From Savagea sp. (GTDB lineage Bacteria > Bacillota > Bacilli > Bacillales_A > Planococcaceae): a stretch of DNA of 7,822 bases. The position numbers were made by a program, and so were the translations under genes. Below are positions 6,915 through 7,822 of this stretch, one piece after another. Position 1 is the first letter of the stretch, and every line of letters begins with the position of its first letter. A model generated the notes under the pieces. That model saw only the letters and a program-made list of their open reading frames with translations, was not told where the DNA came from and did no database searches. The stretch lies in the NCBI GenBank assembly GCA_030152265.1, contig JASLHQ010000091.1, forward strand, positions 1 through 7,822, given 5' to 3'.

Positions 6915-6934
6915 ACTGCGGGTAATACCGCAGT
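6915..6934 (-). terminator. Hairpin after copZ, possible attenuator
   Basis: ACTGCGG (6915-6921) pairs with CCGCAGT (6928-6934) around a hexaloop. On the minus strand the stem begins 4 nt after the copZ stop and is followed by TTCTTTCTC, a U-rich but broken tract. This resembles a partial intrinsic terminator or an mRNA-stabilising stem that would lower copA expression relative to copZ. Confidence 0.55.
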
Positions 6935-6938
6935 AACG

Positions 6939-7148
6939 TTATTCGACAACATCGAACCCTTGATTTTCAATCGTGAGTGAGAGCGTTGATTCAGAAACTT
7001 GATCAGCGTTGTAATCAATCATAACCGTACCTTCATCTAAATTCACTTGTACAGATTGTACGCCGACTTCTTTTGAAAGAGCTGTTTCAATCGCATTGAC
7101 GCAATGCCCACAAGACATCCCTTCTACTTGAAATTGAATATGTTCCAT
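6939..7148 (-). CDS. copZ: Copper chaperone CopZ
   Basis: This 69-residue cytoplasmic protein consists of a single heavy-metal-associated domain with the ferredoxin-like babbab fold. The Cu(I) site is MSCGHC (C13 and C16), preceded by the typical FQVEGM strand. CopZ proteins bind Cu(I), deliver it to the N-terminal domains of CopA, and can load CsoR. The gene follows csoR with only 8 nt between them: its AGGG ribosome binding site (7155-7158) overlaps the csoR TAG stop, so the two are probably translationally coupled. The size is normal for the family. The GH inside the CxxC motif is common in CopZ, whereas the CopA domains here use CAAC. The stop is followed at once by a hairpin. Confidence 0.95.
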   Translation of the reverse strand: MEHIQFQVEGMSCGHCVNAIETALSKEVGVQSVQVNLDEGTVMIDYNADQVSESTLSLTIENQGFDVVE

Positions 7149-7156
7149 TTGTATCC

Positions 7157-7456
7157 CTACTTTCTCATTAATTTTGTCATCGTAGTCACGAGTTCGTCTA
7201 AAATCGTTTCATCGCCTTCAGCGAGTCGATTTTTGACACAGCCCTTTAAATGGCCATCGAGTAAAATAGCAGCGACACTATTTAAAGCGGATTGCGTCGC
7301 CGATAATTGCGTAATAATATCATCGCAATAGACGTCTTCATCGACCATGCGCTTAATGCCGCGAATTTGTCCTTCGATGCGGTTCAGTCGATGTGTTAAA
7401 TTCGTCTTTACATGTTCAGGGTGGTGACTTTTTCGACAAGTTTCAGCTTCAGCCAT
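7157..7456 (-). CDS. csoR: Copper-sensing transcriptional repressor CsoR
   Basis: This 99-residue all-helical repressor belongs to the CsoR/RcnR (DUF156) family. Apo-CsoR binds operator DNA as an oligomer, and Cu(I) binding releases it. The copper ligands are present at family spacing: C44 (in VYCDDI), H69 and C73 (in DGHLKGC), with intervals of 25 and 4 residues as in Bacillus subtilis CsoR C45-H70-C74. The C-H-C set separates it from nickel-sensing RcnR and from persulfide-sensing CstR. The N-terminal region HRLNRIEGQIRGIKRMV (about 22-38) is the conserved DNA-binding helix. The N-terminal CRKSHHPEH contains an additional Cys and His cluster of unknown role. The ATG (7454-7456) has AAAGGGG at 10-nt spacing. 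It is the first gene of csoR-copZ-copA and should be autoregulated through the box at 7497-7511. Confidence 0.96.
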   Translation of the reverse strand: MAEAETCRKSHHPEHVKTNLTHRLNRIEGQIRGIKRMVDEDVYCDDIITQLSATQSALNSVAAILLDGHLKGCVKNRLAEGDETILDELVTTMTKLMRK

Positions 7457-7487
7457 ATCGTAAACGCCCCTTTCATGATTTACGTTC

Positions 7488-7517
7488 AGTATAATGTACC
7501 CCGTTAGGGTATGTCAA
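7488..7517 (-). promoter_or_regulatory. Sigma-A promoter of the csoR-copZ-copA operon
   Basis: On the minus strand a perfect -35 TTGACA (7512-7517) is separated by 18 nt from a -10 TATACT (7488-7493), upstream of the csoR ribosome binding site. The CsoR-like box occupies almost the whole spacer, so bound repressor should block RNA polymerase directly. Confidence 0.85.
7497..7511. promoter_or_regulatory. CsoR operator in the csoR promoter
   Basis: TACCC (7497-7501) and GGGTA (7507-7511) are inverted around 5 nt and lie between the -35 and -10 elements. Position, symmetry and the adjacent csoR gene make this the expected autoregulatory site. The same motif recurs before copA at 6881-6897. Confidence 0.8.
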
Positions 7518-7558
7518 AGAGAAAGTTTGTTTACAGAAAAACAATATTGTAACAGAAA

Positions 7559-7592
7559 TGAAACGTTTGAACGACTGAAATCGTGGTATGAT
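7559..7592 (+). promoter_or_regulatory. Promoter region of the divergent gene: extended -10, or ECF sigma type
   Basis: Two readings overlap. TGGTATGAT (7584-7592) is an extended -10 for sigma-A with a weak -35 (GTTTGA, 16-nt spacer). Alternatively TGAAAC (7559-7564) lies 17 nt before CGTG (7582-7585), close to the TGAAAC-N16-CGTC pattern of extracytoplasmic-function sigma factors. Either would start transcription near 7590-7600. The sequence does not decide between them. Confidence 0.5.
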
Positions 7593-7620
7593 AAGAGTGC
7601 TACTAAAATGTACGGAGTGA

Positions 7621-7674
7621 ATGGAGAAATTTCTCTCATTTACAAACAGAAGGAAGGTCGTGGCAAAGAGATGA
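7621..7674 (+). CDS. Possible 17-codon leader ORF overlapping the next gene
   Basis: ATG at 7621 opens a short frame encoding MEKFLSFTNRRKVVAKR that ends in TGA at 7672-7674. It overlaps the ATG of the following gene in an ATGA junction typical of translational coupling. A GGAG lies only 3 nt before the start, so the ribosome binding site is poor. The frame begins with the GAGAAATTTCTC palindrome (7624-7635). It may be a real leader peptide or chance. Confidence 0.25.
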   Translation: MEKFLSFTNRRKVVAKR

Positions 7675-7822
7675 AAGAGAAAAATAATTTAAAAACGATT
7701 TTGTTACAATTAGCCAATTTAGGTGTGTCTGCATCTTTAACGAAATCTCGATTAGAAATGTTGAAAGCAATTGCCCCTCCTGCACAAGAACTATCGACAA
7801 CACCTGAACCGAATAGCTGTAA
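7671..7822 (+). CDS. Divergent gene of unknown function, N-terminal part
   Basis: An open frame runs from the ATG at 7671 to the window end, giving 50 complete codons beginning MKEKNNLKTILLQLANLGVSAS. I do not recognise the family. The first 35 residues look amphipathic and soluble, with no signal peptide or obvious membrane helix; a Pro/Thr-rich stretch (APPAQELSTTPEPNS) follows and may be a linker. Codon choice resembles the neighbours, which supports real coding. The start is uncertain: AGGAAGG (7651-7657) is 13 nt away, longer than usual. The frame also stays open upstream to GTG at 7617 and ATG at 7608, but neither has a ribosome binding site, and both are very close to the predicted transcript start. 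It is divergent from csoR with a separate promoter, so a copper role should not be assumed. Confidence 0.6.
   Translation, partial: MKEKNNLKTILLQLANLGVSASLTKSRLEMLKAIAPPAQELSTTPEPNSC

Noticed and set aside
7541..7550. Palindrome ACAATATTGT in the csoR-divergent gene gap as an operator
   Set aside because: Only 10 bp in an AT-rich region, not placed over either promoter core, and with no matching second copy; too weak to claim.
7555..7572. Catabolite-repression (cre) site around AAACGTTT
   Set aside because: The core CG and flanking A/T fit, but the outer TG and CA of the cre consensus do not.
1..7822. Mobile elements, CRISPR arrays, toxin-antitoxin or phage-defence genes
   Set aside because: No transposase, integrase, direct-repeat array, target-site duplication or defence-type domain is visible; every sizeable gene except the partial ones at the two ends belongs to a familiar housekeeping or transport family.

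Overview
The window looks like chromosome of a moderately AT-rich Gram-positive bacterium of the Bacillales. The reasons are strong AGGAGG-type ribosome binding sites, an in-use TTG start, compact intrinsic terminators with U-tracts, and a CsoR-CopZ-CopA copper locus in the order usual for that group. I cannot fix the genus from sequence alone. I see no insertion sequence, integrase, phage gene, CRISPR array, tRNA or rRNA, and codon use looks uniform, so this reads as core chromosome rather than an accessory island.

Layout from left to right. (1) Bases 1-36 carry the last codons of a rightward gene that converges on a leftward cardiolipin synthase (91-1542); the two share a bidirectional terminator whose stem begins at both stop codons. 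(2) A leftward DHA1-type MFS drug-efflux-like transporter (1676-2842) ends in its own hairpin. (3) A leftward sodium:neurotransmitter-symporter-family amino acid transporter (2998-4326, TTG start) has an extended -10 promoter and its own terminator. (4) The leftward copper locus runs csoR (7157-7456), copZ (6939-7148), copA (4496-6865), ending in a 12-bp hairpin. (5) A rightward gene of unknown function starts near 7671, diverges from csoR, and runs off the end of the window.

The copper genes form a self-contained homeostasis circuit. CsoR is a Cu(I)-sensing repressor. Its likely operator (TACCC-N5-GGGTA) fills the spacer of a near-consensus csoR promoter, so copper binding should release transcription of csoR, the Cu(I) chaperone CopZ and the Cu(I)-exporting ATPase CopA. 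A second copy of the operator motif lies between copZ and copA, after a hairpin that looks like an attenuator, and no convincing promoter accompanies it. This arrangement is the most interesting regulatory feature here.

I did not find a previously undescribed multi-gene system. The points worth a second look are regulatory or residue-level: the second CsoR-like box, the copZ-copA hairpin, a DnaA-box palindrome inside copA, unusual ion-site residues in the NSS transporter, and the overlapping small ORF ahead of the divergent gene.
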